7,911 bases of DNA from Dehalococcoidia bacterium (GCA_030638985.1 DAOWDO010000061.1:1-7911); one strand, 5' to 3'; counted from the first letter of the stretch, positions 1-6,371 are shown. Notes: generated by a model not told the origin, from the sequence alone. Program-made: numbers and translations.

Positions 1-287
1 ATCAGGATGAAGAAGTGGTCGCCTTCCGCGATATCAATCCCCAGGCACCGGTGCACCTGCTGGTCATCCCCAGGAAGCATATCGGCCAGCTTTCAGAGCT
101 AACGGAGAAGGACAGCTCCCTCATCGGCCGCATGATTGAGGTAGCCAACCAGCTGGCCAAAAGGGAGGGTATTGCCGGGAGCGGCTACCGTCTGGTAATA
201 AACTCGGGGAAAGAGGGGGGACAACTGGTACCCCACCTCCACCTCCACGTGCTGGGCAAACGGCAACTGTCCGGCAGACTTGGCTAG
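1..287 (+). CDS. HIT family (histidine triad) nucleotide hydrolase, 5' partial
   Basis: This is the C-terminal 94 residues of a HIT protein of the HinT/PKCI branch. These small cytoplasmic enzymes hydrolyse nucleoside phosphoramidates such as AMP-lysine. The reading frame is open to the left edge: codons from position 3 read QDEE before the GTG at 15 and continue into the typical FRDINPQAPVHLLVIP block. The GTG is therefore an internal valine, and the true start lies off the window. The catalytic triad HLHLHVL occupies visible residues 78-84 (234-254), with the usual upstream VINSGKEGGQ stretch. The family commonly ends in a Trp-Pro-Pro-Gly tail after the triad; here the end is GKRQLSGRLG, so the tail has diverged. 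The gene converges on the Nudix gene, with only 14 bases between the two stops. The family call is firm, but the physiological substrate is unknown. Confidence 0.93.
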   Translation, partial: QDEEVVAFRDINPQAPVHLLVIPRKHIGQLSELTEKDSSLIGRMIEVANQLAKREGIAGSGYRLVINSGKEGGQLVPHLHLHVLGKRQLSGRLG

Positions 288-301
288 CTGGCAGCCGATT
301 T

Positions 302-820
302 TCACAAAGACAAAAAGATGAGCAGCCCGGCGATGCTCTTGGCATCGCAGATGGCGCCCGATTCAATGAGTTCAGCCACCTGGCTTAGAGGCACCGAGAC
401 CACTTCGATGCTCTCGGTATCCTCGGCATAGCGCCGGTCGGGGACAAGGTCAGTTGCCAGGTAGAGGTACAGGTATTCGGTGCAGTATCCCGGCGTGGAG
501 TAGAAACCGCCCAGCCTGTCTATCTTTCGGGGCAAAAAGCCGATTTCCTCACCAAGCTCACGGCGGACAGTGGCCTCCGGGTCTTCACCGGGTTCTATGC
601 AGCCAGCGGGTATCTCCAGTAGCTCCTTTTCCACCGGCTTGCGGAACTGCTTTACCAGCAGCACGTTATCATCGGCGTCAACAGCCACCATGGCCACGCA
701 GTCACTGTGCTCAACGATTTCCCGCGTCGTCCGGCGACCACCGGGAAGCCTGACGTTGTCAACCCTCAGGTTGACCACCCGCCCGCTGTATATTGCCCTG
801 CTGGATAGCGTCTCCTCCAT
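302..820 (-). CDS. Nudix hydrolase, ADP-ribose pyrophosphatase type
   Basis: A 172-residue cytoplasmic Nudix hydrolase. A full Nudix box (GX5EX7REUXEEXGU) runs from Gly73 to Phe95, with the metal-binding RELGEE core at 87-92. Features of the NudF/ADP-ribose pyrophosphatase branch are the N-terminal strand region with SGRVVNLRVD, the KQFRKPVEKELLEIPAG block just before the box, and GGFYSTPGYCTE after it. Such enzymes split ADP-ribose into AMP and ribose 5-phosphate and thereby clear a reactive product of NAD breakdown. The ATG at 820 lies 5 bases after the stop of the acetyltransferase gene. The Shine-Dalgarno sequence (GAGAGG, about 14 bases upstream) is weak and distant, so translation is probably coupled to the upstream gene. 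It is the last gene of the nadK group, which fits a role in NAD metabolism. Other NDP-sugar substrates remain possible. Confidence 0.92.
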   Translation of the reverse strand: MEETLSSRAIYSGRVVNLRVDNVRLPGGRRTTREIVEHSDCVAMVAVDADDNVLLVKQFRKPVEKELLEIPAGCIEPGEDPEATVRRELGEEIGFLPRKIDRLGGFYSTPGYCTEYLYLYLATDLVPDRRYAEDTESIEVVSVPLSQVAELIESGAICDAKSIAGLLIFLSL

Positions 821-825
821 CGGAC

Positions 826-1296
826 TCAGGCATTCCTCTCGGCGTGATAGATTAGAGCTGACTCATCACAGTCCGGGAACTTGGGGCAGCGGTAACATTC
901 CCCCCAGACCTTGTGGGGCAGCTCTGATTTATCCACCAGAGTGAAGCCGCACTTGCCGAAGAACTCCGGGCGGTAGGTGAGGCAAAAGACGGTGGTAATA
1001 CCAAGCTCATTGGCCTCCTTAAGGCAGGCGGATACCAGCTGGTCGCCAAGCCTCTGCTGCTGGTGCTCTTCGACAACCGCCAGCGATTTGACTTCAGCCA
1101 GGTCCACCCAGTTCACGTGCAGGGCGGCACAGGCAACCACCCGCCCCCCCTGCCGGACAACGAAATAGTCCCTTATGTTTTCGTATATCTCACTCAGCGG
1201 CCGGGGCAGCACTTCACCCTTATCAGCGAAGTAGTTGACCAGCCGGTGTATTTCGGTGGCGTCGCTTATTCTGGCTTTCTCCACCCTTTGTGTCAT
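826..1296 (-). CDS. GNAT N-acetyltransferase, short ArgA-like (N-acetylglutamate synthase type)
   Basis: A 156-residue single-domain GNAT enzyme resembling the short stand-alone ArgA-like group. That group transfers acetyl from acetyl-CoA to glutamate, the first step of arginine synthesis. Signs of this are the N-terminal KARISDATEIHRLV, then RPLSEIYENIRDYFV (residues 32-46), the core strand DLAEVKSLAV (65-74), the LTYRPEFFGKCGF segment (106-118), and a C-terminal PHKVWGEC...CPKFPDCDE stretch with cysteines at 134, 137 and 143. The acetyl-CoA phosphate loop, normally Q/R-x-x-G-x-G/A, reads QQQRLG at 79-84: Arg82 replaces the first glycine. The ATG at 1296 is 4 bases after the nadK stop, with AAAGGA inside the nadK end as ribosome-binding site, so translation is probably coupled. 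GNAT membership is secure; glutamate as substrate is inferred from resemblance only. Confidence 0.88.
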   Translation of the reverse strand: MTQRVEKARISDATEIHRLVNYFADKGEVLPRPLSEIYENIRDYFVVRQGGRVVACAALHVNWVDLAEVKSLAVVEEHQQQRLGDQLVSACLKEANELGITTVFCLTYRPEFFGKCGFTLVDKSELPHKVWGECYRCPKFPDCDESALIYHAERNA

Positions 1297-1300
1297 TCCC

Positions 1301-2125
1301 CTATCCTTTCAGCTTCCGTTCCAGCCTGCTGTAGAAATAGCCCCTGTCACCGATTCTCAAGAACCGGGTCTTCACCGGGCTGTGCTTCACGGTAATAACG
1401 CTACCATTGGCCAGAGGCAGGCTCATATGACCATCAATACTCAAGGTTGCCTTGTGAGAGGTGATGATCTTGAGCTCAACCACAGCTTCCGGCGGCAGCA
1501 CCAGGCTGTAGCCCAGGCTGAGGTGGGGGAGTATCGGTACCAGTAAGAACTCATCAGCCTGGGGGTTAAGTATCGGGCCACCAGCAGCCAGCGAATATCC
1601 GGTGCTGCCGGTGGCGGTGGCCACAATGACACCATCAGCTTTGTAGGTGGTCAGTGGCTGGCCGTCAACACTGGCCTCGACATAGATAATACGGGCGATT
1701 TCTCCCCGGGCGACAACGACGTCATTGAGAGAGAAGAGCCTGCTGGTTTCCCCATTGCCGCTAGTAAATTCCGCCTCAAGCATTGCCCTCTCGTCGACCC
1801 ATCCTCCCCCGGCCAGCAGGGCAGGCAGCTTTTCCACCGCCTCCCCGGCTTCCAGCTCGGTCATGAAGCCGAGCTTGCCCAGGTTAATGCCGACGATGGG
1901 TACTGCTCTCGGCGCCACCACCTGGGCGGCCCGTAGTATGGTGCCGTCGCCGCCGGTGGTAACAATCAGGTCGGTGCCGGCTATCTGTCCCCTGGCGCTG
2001 TCACCTTCCCAGGCAGAGCACAGCCAGCAGGAGACCTCTCTGGTTTCCAGGAACTGCATCAGCTTCCTGGCCAGGGTCAGAGCACGCTGGTTAAGCGGGT
2101 GGTATAAAACACCGACTTTTTTCAC
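1301..2125 (-). CDS. nadK: NAD kinase
   Basis: A 274-residue NAD kinase (PpnK/NadK). This cytoplasmic enzyme phosphorylates NAD to NADP using ATP or polyphosphate and is the sole source of NADP in most bacteria. The GGDGT phosphate-binding and catalytic motif is at residues 58-62, followed by GINLGKLGF (79-87). The Asn-Asp pair that contacts NAD is in SLNDVVVARG (132-141). The glycine-rich TATGSTGYSLAAGGP is at 170-184, and the C-terminal beta-rich domain includes SIDGH. Length is normal for the family. The start is GTG: an in-frame TGA lies 9 bases upstream, so no earlier start exists, and GGGGGAG sits 10 bases before it. The gene follows a small membrane-protein gene after 24 bases and is followed by the acetyltransferase after 4 bases. 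Confidence 0.97.
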   Translation of the reverse strand: MKKVGVLYHPLNQRALTLARKLMQFLETREVSCWLCSAWEGDSARGQIAGTDLIVTTGGDGTILRAAQVVAPRAVPIVGINLGKLGFMTELEAGEAVEKLPALLAGGGWVDERAMLEAEFTSGNGETSRLFSLNDVVVARGEIARIIYVEASVDGQPLTTYKADGVIVATATGSTGYSLAAGGPILNPQADEFLLVPILPHLSLGYSLVLPPEAVVELKIITSHKATLSIDGHMSLPLANGSVITVKHSPVKTRFLRIGDRGYFYSRLERKLKG

Positions 2126-2135
2126 TAGGTATCAT

Positions 2136-2142
2136 CTCCCCC
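2136..2142 (-). promoter_or_regulatory. Ribosome-binding site of nadK (decides the GTG start)
   Basis: On the - strand this reads GGGGGAG, 10 bases before the GTG at 2125. Because an in-frame TGA lies between this site and the GTG, it supports GTG as the only possible start of NAD kinase. Confidence 0.7.
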
Positions 2143-2149
2143 GAAAGCC

Positions 2150-2458
2150 TTATATACGCCTGGCCAGCAAAAGAATCAGCGCCCCGACAGTGACAGCCAG
2201 CAGGGCCCATATATTACCCCAGAAAATAACCTTGCCCAGGTTGAAATAGACCAGAAAAAGAACAACGCCAACGATAATGACAATCAGGCCCATGATCTGG
2301 ATACGGGGATGGCGAGCCGGCTTCACCCTGGTCTTTCTCCGGCTGACACTCGCCGGCGCTTCAACTTCATACTCAACACCCCGTCTCAGCCGTACCACGC
2401 CGAGGATGAGGAAGGCAATCACGATGATGACTCCAATTTCCAAAAGCCCGAATCTCAC
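2150..2458 (-). CDS. Small membrane protein of unknown function, three predicted helices
   Basis: I do not recognise this family. From the GTG at 2458 the product has 102 residues. Three hydrophobic segments are visible (about 5-22, 55-72 and 77-99). A basic stretch, RRKTRVKPARHPR at 40-52, should lie in the cytoplasm, which places the N-terminus outside. The first segment (FGLLEIGVIIVIAFLILG) looks superficially like a TatA/TatB N-terminus, but two further helices and the lack of an amphipathic helix argue against Tat. The frame stays open to a GTG at 2560, which overlaps the preceding stop as GTGA and would add 34 residues. I prefer 2458: GAGGAG lies 12 bases before it, an extended -10 promoter lies inside the longer version, and the extra 34 residues look unlike a membrane-protein leader. 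The gene is first in the nadK group. Confidence 0.72.
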   Translation of the reverse strand: MRFGLLEIGVIIVIAFLILGVVRLRRGVEYEVEAPASVSRRKTRVKPARHPRIQIMGLIVIIVGVVLFLVYFNLGKVIFWGNIWALLAVTVGALILLLARRI

Positions 2459-2470
2459 AACTTTAGTCCA

Positions 2471-2476
2471 CTCCTC
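2471..2476 (-). promoter_or_regulatory. Ribosome-binding site supporting the 2458 start
   Basis: On the - strand this reads GAGGAG, 12 bases before the GTG at 2458. It is a better match than anything in front of the alternative GTG at 2560, where AGGAG abuts the start codon with no spacing. Confidence 0.55.
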
Positions 2477-2498
2477 AAGACGGCAGGCCGGCCAATTT

Positions 2499-2526
2499 AC
2501 TATAGCATAGCACATCCGGTTAAAAA
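2499..2526 (-). promoter_or_regulatory. Extended -10 promoter for the nadK group
   Basis: On the - strand, TATAGT (2499-2504, five of six matches to TATAAT) is preceded by TGC (2505-2507), giving the TGn extended -10 form. A poor -35 (TTTTTA at 2521-2526, 16-base spacing) is usual for promoters of this type. Transcription would start near 2492, leaving a leader of about 34 bases that carries the GAGGAG site before the GTG at 2458. It would give the small membrane protein, nadK, acetyltransferase and Nudix genes a promoter of their own, independent of readthrough from the c-di-GMP gene. Sequence match only. Confidence 0.5.
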
Positions 2527-2556
2527 GGTTAATCGAGGTGTATCCCTGGTTGTGGG

Positions 2557-3723
2557 TCACTCCTGAGGCTGGCGAGAGCGGTAAATAAAGGAGACGGCCA
2601 GCAGGGCGGCACCGACCACCAGAAGGATAGAGGCCAGTATCAGCATCGGAGTCAGGCAGCTATCACTCAGCCGCATAAGCCAGTCCTGGAAAGACGCCGG
2701 TACATCGAGATTCATAACCGGCGCTCTGCTTACGGCCCGGGCAACAAAGACCATGATTAAGCCAATGATACCGTAGGTGCCAAAGACAATACCCAGCACC
2801 CGGCTGCTGCCCCTGACCTCACGATAGATGAGGATAATACCGGCAACCATAAGCAGCATCAGGCCGATGGTGACACCGTACATGGTGTGGAACAGGCCAA
2901 TATATCTCTGTGACTCGGCCAGCGCATCTTCAACCTCAGCCAGCGACTCGGCCACCTGGTCAGGCGCTTCCAGGTCATTCAGGTCAAGCTCAATGGCCAC
3001 CGGAATCCCATCTTCAAACTGGGCGTAAAACCCGGCAAAAGCCCGCTCTAGCTCGGCATGGGACATACCAGCCATCTGGGGTGGCGGTGATTCCAGAAAT
3101 GCCTCTTCAAATGAATCCCTGAAGATACCTTTGGCCGGCTCCAGGGAAATAACCAGACTAGGTCCCTGGCCCTCTCCCAGAATATAGTCGTAGAGCTCGG
3201 GAATTACGGCGCCCGCCTGCTGCTTGAGCCAGGGCTCCAGGGCTACAGCGACATCGCCCAGATAGGGTTCCATGGCGAAGGGTAAATTCAGAGCTTCCGG
3301 CATCATGGTAACCACCAGTTCTTCAGCCAGGAGGGCAAGGTCGGACTGCTCAACCATAGCTATTGCAAAATCCGGGTCGAGGATGGTGTCTCTCAGCACC
3401 TCGGCAAGGTCAAGACTTTCACTCCGCCGCAGCAGGTAGTCATAGATATCATCAATAGCCTGGCCCAGCCTCTGCTTTATCTCCGGTTCATTGTCTTCAA
3501 TGATTTCCCGGGCGTAGTTAACCACTCCCGGGTTCCCTTCATAGATATCACCGGTATCCAGCTCATCCAAAAGCGATGATATATCAAGCCTCTCAAGATG
3601 AGAGGTGATGAAACCGGCATTGAGGGCCGTCATCTTCACGCTGAAGGCCACACCGAAAACAGCCAGCGACAGGAAAAGGATGACCGCCAGGAGAACAACT
3701 GCCACAACCTTAAGCGAGCCCAT
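2557..3723 (-). CDS. Membrane protein of unknown function with large acidic outer domain
   Basis: I cannot assign a named family to this 388-residue protein. Predicted topology is an N-terminal helix (about 5-29), an outer domain (30-279), then three helices (280-300, 307-329 and 358-381). The basic loop REVRGSSR and the tail YRSRQ both fall on the cytoplasmic side, as the positive-inside rule expects. The outer domain is strongly acidic and mostly helical in character. It holds two similar blocks: KQRLGQAIDDIYDYLL near 83-98 and KQQAGAVIPELYDYIL near 167-182, each followed by a Ser-Leu-rich strand and an Arg-Asp. A helix-prone stretch at 250-272 leads into the membrane. The ATG at 3723 has AGGGGG 9 bases upstream. 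It follows the c-di-GMP gene by 29 bases on the same strand with no terminator between them, so the two are probably co-transcribed. Function is unknown; a sensory or envelope role linked to its neighbour is inference. Confidence 0.88.
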   Translation of the reverse strand: MGSLKVVAVVLLAVILFLSLAVFGVAFSVKMTALNAGFITSHLERLDISSLLDELDTGDIYEGNPGVVNYAREIIEDNEPEIKQRLGQAIDDIYDYLLRRSESLDLAEVLRDTILDPDFAIAMVEQSDLALLAEELVVTMMPEALNLPFAMEPYLGDVAVALEPWLKQQAGAVIPELYDYILGEGQGPSLVISLEPAKGIFRDSFEEAFLESPPPQMAGMSHAELERAFAGFYAQFEDGIPVAIELDLNDLEAPDQVAESLAEVEDALAESQRYIGLFHTMYGVTIGLMLLMVAGIILIYREVRGSSRVLGIVFGTYGIIGLIMVFVARAVSRAPVMNLDVPASFQDWLMRLSDSCLTPMLILASILLVVGAALLAVSFIYRSRQPQE

Positions 3724-3752
3724 CTAATGGAACCCCCTGACTCTGCCGTGCC

Positions 3753-6284
3753 CTATGGGGTAATGTCCTTATCTGCTTCCCTTTTCAGGCCCAGGCTCTT
3801 TGGCCTGGACGGCTGGATAATACTGCAGAATGCCCCTACCATCTCCGGGTCAAATTGAGACCCGGCGCAGCGCCGCAGTTCCTTAATCGCTTTGTCCGAA
3901 GACAACTGCTGGCGGTAAGGCCGCGGTGAGGTCATGGCATCGTAAGCATCAGCGACGGCCAGAATACGAGCTTCCAGGGGTATCTTGTCTTTCCTCAGGC
4001 CAGACGGATAGCCCCGGCCGTCGTAGTGCTCGTGGTGATGCAAAATGGCCGGCAGGCAATTAACCAGGTCGATGACGTGTCTTAAGATCTCTACACCAAG
4101 TTCAGGGTGCGACCTTATCGGCTTCCATTCCTCCTCAACCAGTGGTGCTTTCTTGTTTAGAATGGAATCGGGGACACCGACCTTGCCGATATCGTGTAGC
4201 AGGCCGGCGGCACGGATAATAGTCAACCTGTCCTCGGGCAGCTTTAACGCCTCCGACATGGCCACGGCATACTCACTGACCTTTTTGGAATGACCGTAGG
4301 TATAGCTATCCTTGGCATCAACAGTGGCCGCCAGGGCATATATAATGCTCAGCGCCCTCGGCTTCGCCTCAAGCTCAGCGCCAATCATAGGTGTCTTCGG
4401 CTTCAGTATATCCGATGAAAGACAGGTCCGGTTCAAGCCCATCTGCTTGGCCTGGTAAAGAGCAGCGTCAGAGCGCCCGACAATCTCCTCCTTCATAACA
4501 CCATCGTTGGGCCAGTTAGCCACCCCCAGGCTGACGGTTATGGGCATTGCCCGTGAGCTTGTCTTCGATTCGATGGTCTTGCGAATGCGCTCAGCTACCT
4601 TGTAAGCATCATCAAGCCGCGCCTCGGGTAGAAGTATGGTGAACTCGTCACCGCCATAGCGGAAGGCAAGGTCTATGCTCCGGATAGAGCTTTCAATGTA
4701 GCGCCCGACCCTATGTAAAACCTGGTCTCCAGCCATGTGCCCGTAGTTATCGTTGTAGGCCTTGAAAAGGTCTATATCCAGCATTATCAGGGAGAAGGTA
4801 CCTCCAAAACGGGAGCCGCGGGCTATTTCCTGTTCCAGGCGCTCGTGGAAATGGCGGTGGTTGTAAAGCCGGGTAAGCTCATCGGTGTTGGCCCTGATCT
4901 GGGCCTGAGTGAACAGGTGAGCATTCTCTATGATAACGCTGGCCTGATTGGCGATGCCTTCCACCAGCAAGATGTCCCCATGGGAGTAGAACCCGGCTGA
5001 CTCTTTTTTCCCCAGAGCTACAATGCCGATGAGCTTACCCCGACTCTTGAGCGGAAACAGGAGGCCCAGGTCGGCTTTCACCAGCTGCTCCTTCTCTTCC
5101 TGCCACAACCCCTTTAGCTCAGGTATGTTATCAATCTGTTCCGGATAGAGTGGCTGTCCTGTCTTATCCAGCCAGGCGACAGCCGGGCTGTCAGCAACGA
5201 GGCTGAGGCTGCCGCCTGCCCCTTCCTGGTCTTCGGGATGGGTGTACCTGACGTTAAAATCACCACTATCGTTGTCCTGGAATAGAAGCCTTGTTTGAGT
5301 GACGTGCAGCGCTTTGGTCATTGCCGGCAGCATCTCCCGGGCCAGCTCATCAAGATTGAGGATATTGCCCATCTTGCTGCTGAAGCCCAGTAGGGTCTGG
5401 CGGTCATCATAGGTACGCCGGTAGAAGAGGCGGTCAACGTTCCGCTGAACAACTCCTACAAACGGACGAGCCGCAATCGAAACCAGAAGAACGATAAAGC
5501 CGGCAAGCAGGATGGCATTGAGGGTTTCCTGCCCCGGGAATAACAAGCGGGTAAGCCATACCGCAAGGGCATATATGCTAACGGTAGCTACAACCAAAGC
5601 AGTATAGGTCAGCCCCCGGCGCATCACCAGCGTGATATCCAGCAGGTGGAAGCGGGAAATAGCATAACTGATAACCAGGGCGTTAATCAGGCTGCCCATG
5701 TGGTCCAGCGGAAATTTGGCCAGGGCGGGAATATTGTTGGTCAGAGTGAGAACCACCAGAACACTCCAGCCGGCCATCAGGTACATCGTTCGGTTGCGGC
5801 CTACCGGGTCGGCTGAACCGCGATACTGCTTGATCAGCAAAACCACCACGGCAAAGACATAGGCAAGAGCGAAGCCGCTGATGAAGTAGACAGAGCTACC
5901 AAGTTCGTGCTCCAGCGTACCGTTGACAACCCGTGAGTACTCAACGATATTGCCGCTAAAGGAAAATCCAGCCAGGACCACCAGCAGGGCATAACCAATA
6001 TATACGCCTACACCTGCCCTTCGGTTGGTGTAGGCACGGATGAACTGGTAGTAGGCGATAAGTGCCCATATCAGAGCCACCGCCAGGACCTGATTCCAGA
6101 TCAGGGTCTGTTCCGGCGGCGCCTCAAGATGAAGCATGAAAGAGGTAAAGCTCCAGAAGGCGGCCATCCCCAGATAGTAGGCAAACATCTTGTTCGCCCA
6201 CTTCCCGACCCGCTGCAGAGCAAAGACAAACAGCACCAGATAAACAAGACTGGTTACCAGTGGGATTATCGCCCAAATATTCAA
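3753..6284 (-). CDS. Membrane-bound c-di-GMP enzyme: multi-TM sensor, GAF, GGDEF and HD-GYP
   Basis: An 843-residue signalling protein. Residues 1-285 carry about nine hydrophobic segments; the first seven resemble the 7TM sensor region found on histidine kinases. A GAF-like domain follows (about 295-458), then a helix linker. The GGDEF domain (about 460-622) keeps the metal site DID at 503-505, GGDEF at 544-548 and the inhibitory I-site Arg535-x-x-Asp538, so it should make c-di-GMP and be inhibited by it. The HD-GYP phosphodiesterase domain (about 645-825) keeps His665, His697-Asp698, His726, the HHHEHYDGRGYP block at 749-760, and Asp779/Asp782. Both active sites look intact, so it may be bifunctional. 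The start is TTG, with AAAGAGGG 6 bases upstream and an in-frame TAA at 6297-6299 ruling out any earlier start. A strong promoter lies at 6360-6388. The signal sensed cannot be read from the sequence. Confidence 0.95.
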   Translation of the reverse strand: MNIWAIIPLVTSLVYLVLFVFALQRVGKWANKMFAYYLGMAAFWSFTSFMLHLEAPPEQTLIWNQVLAVALIWALIAYYQFIRAYTNRRAGVGVYIGYALLVVLAGFSFSGNIVEYSRVVNGTLEHELGSSVYFISGFALAYVFAVVVLLIKQYRGSADPVGRNRTMYLMAGWSVLVVLTLTNNIPALAKFPLDHMGSLINALVISYAISRFHLLDITLVMRRGLTYTALVVATVSIYALAVWLTRLLFPGQETLNAILLAGFIVLLVSIAARPFVGVVQRNVDRLFYRRTYDDRQTLLGFSSKMGNILNLDELAREMLPAMTKALHVTQTRLLFQDNDSGDFNVRYTHPEDQEGAGGSLSLVADSPAVAWLDKTGQPLYPEQIDNIPELKGLWQEEKEQLVKADLGLLFPLKSRGKLIGIVALGKKESAGFYSHGDILLVEGIANQASVIIENAHLFTQAQIRANTDELTRLYNHRHFHERLEQEIARGSRFGGTFSLIMLDIDLFKAYNDNYGHMAGDQVLHRVGRYIESSIRSIDLAFRYGGDEFTILLPEARLDDAYKVAERIRKTIESKTSSRAMPITVSLGVANWPNDGVMKEEIVGRSDAALYQAKQMGLNRTCLSSDILKPKTPMIGAELEAKPRALSIIYALAATVDAKDSYTYGHSKKVSEYAVAMSEALKLPEDRLTIIRAAGLLHDIGKVGVPDSILNKKAPLVEEEWKPIRSHPELGVEILRHVIDLVNCLPAILHHHEHYDGRGYPSGLRKDKIPLEARILAVADAYDAMTSPRPYRQQLSSDKAIKELRRCAGSQFDPEMVGAFCSIIQPSRPKSLGLKREADKDITP

Positions 6285-6290
6285 CTCAAG

Positions 6291-6298
6291 CCCTCTTT
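6291..6298 (-). promoter_or_regulatory. Ribosome-binding site for the TTG-started c-di-GMP gene
   Basis: On the - strand this reads AAAGAGGG, 6 bases before the TTG at 6284. An in-frame TAA overlaps its left side (6297-6299), so TTG is the first available start codon. Confidence 0.65.
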
Positions 6299-6320
6299 AC
6301 AATAAGCTAGCTGGCTATTA

Positions 6321-6341
6321 CTGCCGACTGTTTCGCGGCAG
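6321..6341 (-). repeat. Short inverted repeat in the leader of the c-di-GMP gene
   Basis: CTGCCG (6321-6326) and CGGCAG (6336-6341) could form a 6-bp stem with a 9-base loop in the roughly 68-base untranslated leader. The same hexamers occur inside the large hairpin at 6413-6457. Too short to call a riboswitch; no c-di-GMP riboswitch consensus is recognisable here. Confidence 0.25.
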
Positions 6342-6353
6342 CTGCGTGCAATT

Positions 6354-6371
6354 TGACCAATTATGACCAAT
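6354..6371 (-). repeat. Tandem ATTGGTCA repeats, operator-like
   Basis: ATTGGTCA occurs twice on the - strand (6364-6371 and 6354-6361), spaced 10 bases start to start, which is one helical turn. The repeats overlap the downstream part of the promoter spacer and the -10 box CATAAT. A protein binding both copies from the same face would block RNA polymerase, so this looks like a repressor operator. No particular regulator is recognised and none is encoded in the window. Confidence 0.4.

Noticed and set aside
15..287. HIT gene starting at the GTG at position 15
   Set aside because: The frame is open upstream to the edge and the preceding codons (QDEE) fit the family's conserved N-terminal strand, so the start lies outside the window.
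272..302. Possible terminator between the convergent HIT and Nudix genes
   Set aside because: Only a 4-bp stem (GGCT/AGCC or CGGC/GCCG) before ATTTTC can be drawn, too weak to support a terminator call.
454..944. Long + strand open frames over the Nudix and acetyltransferase genes
   Set aside because: They are antisense shadows of two genes with intact family motifs; their translations are low-complexity, rich in Pro, Ser and Arg, and resemble no protein.
1063..2249. Several + strand open frames opposite the acetyltransferase and nadK genes
   Set aside because: They lie opposite genes with complete catalytic motifs and have no supporting ribosome-binding sites or recognisable domains.
2150..2458. 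TatA/TatB translocase subunit
   Set aside because: Only the first helix is reminiscent; two further membrane helices and the absence of an amphipathic helix do not fit Tat proteins.
6305..6312. AGCTAGCT palindrome as an operator
   Set aside because: An 8-base palindrome is common by chance and lies downstream of the predicted transcription start with no partner site.
6285..6353. c-di-GMP riboswitch in the leader of the c-di-GMP gene
   Set aside because: The leader is only about 68 bases and shows neither the conserved GEMM core nor two stems of suitable size.
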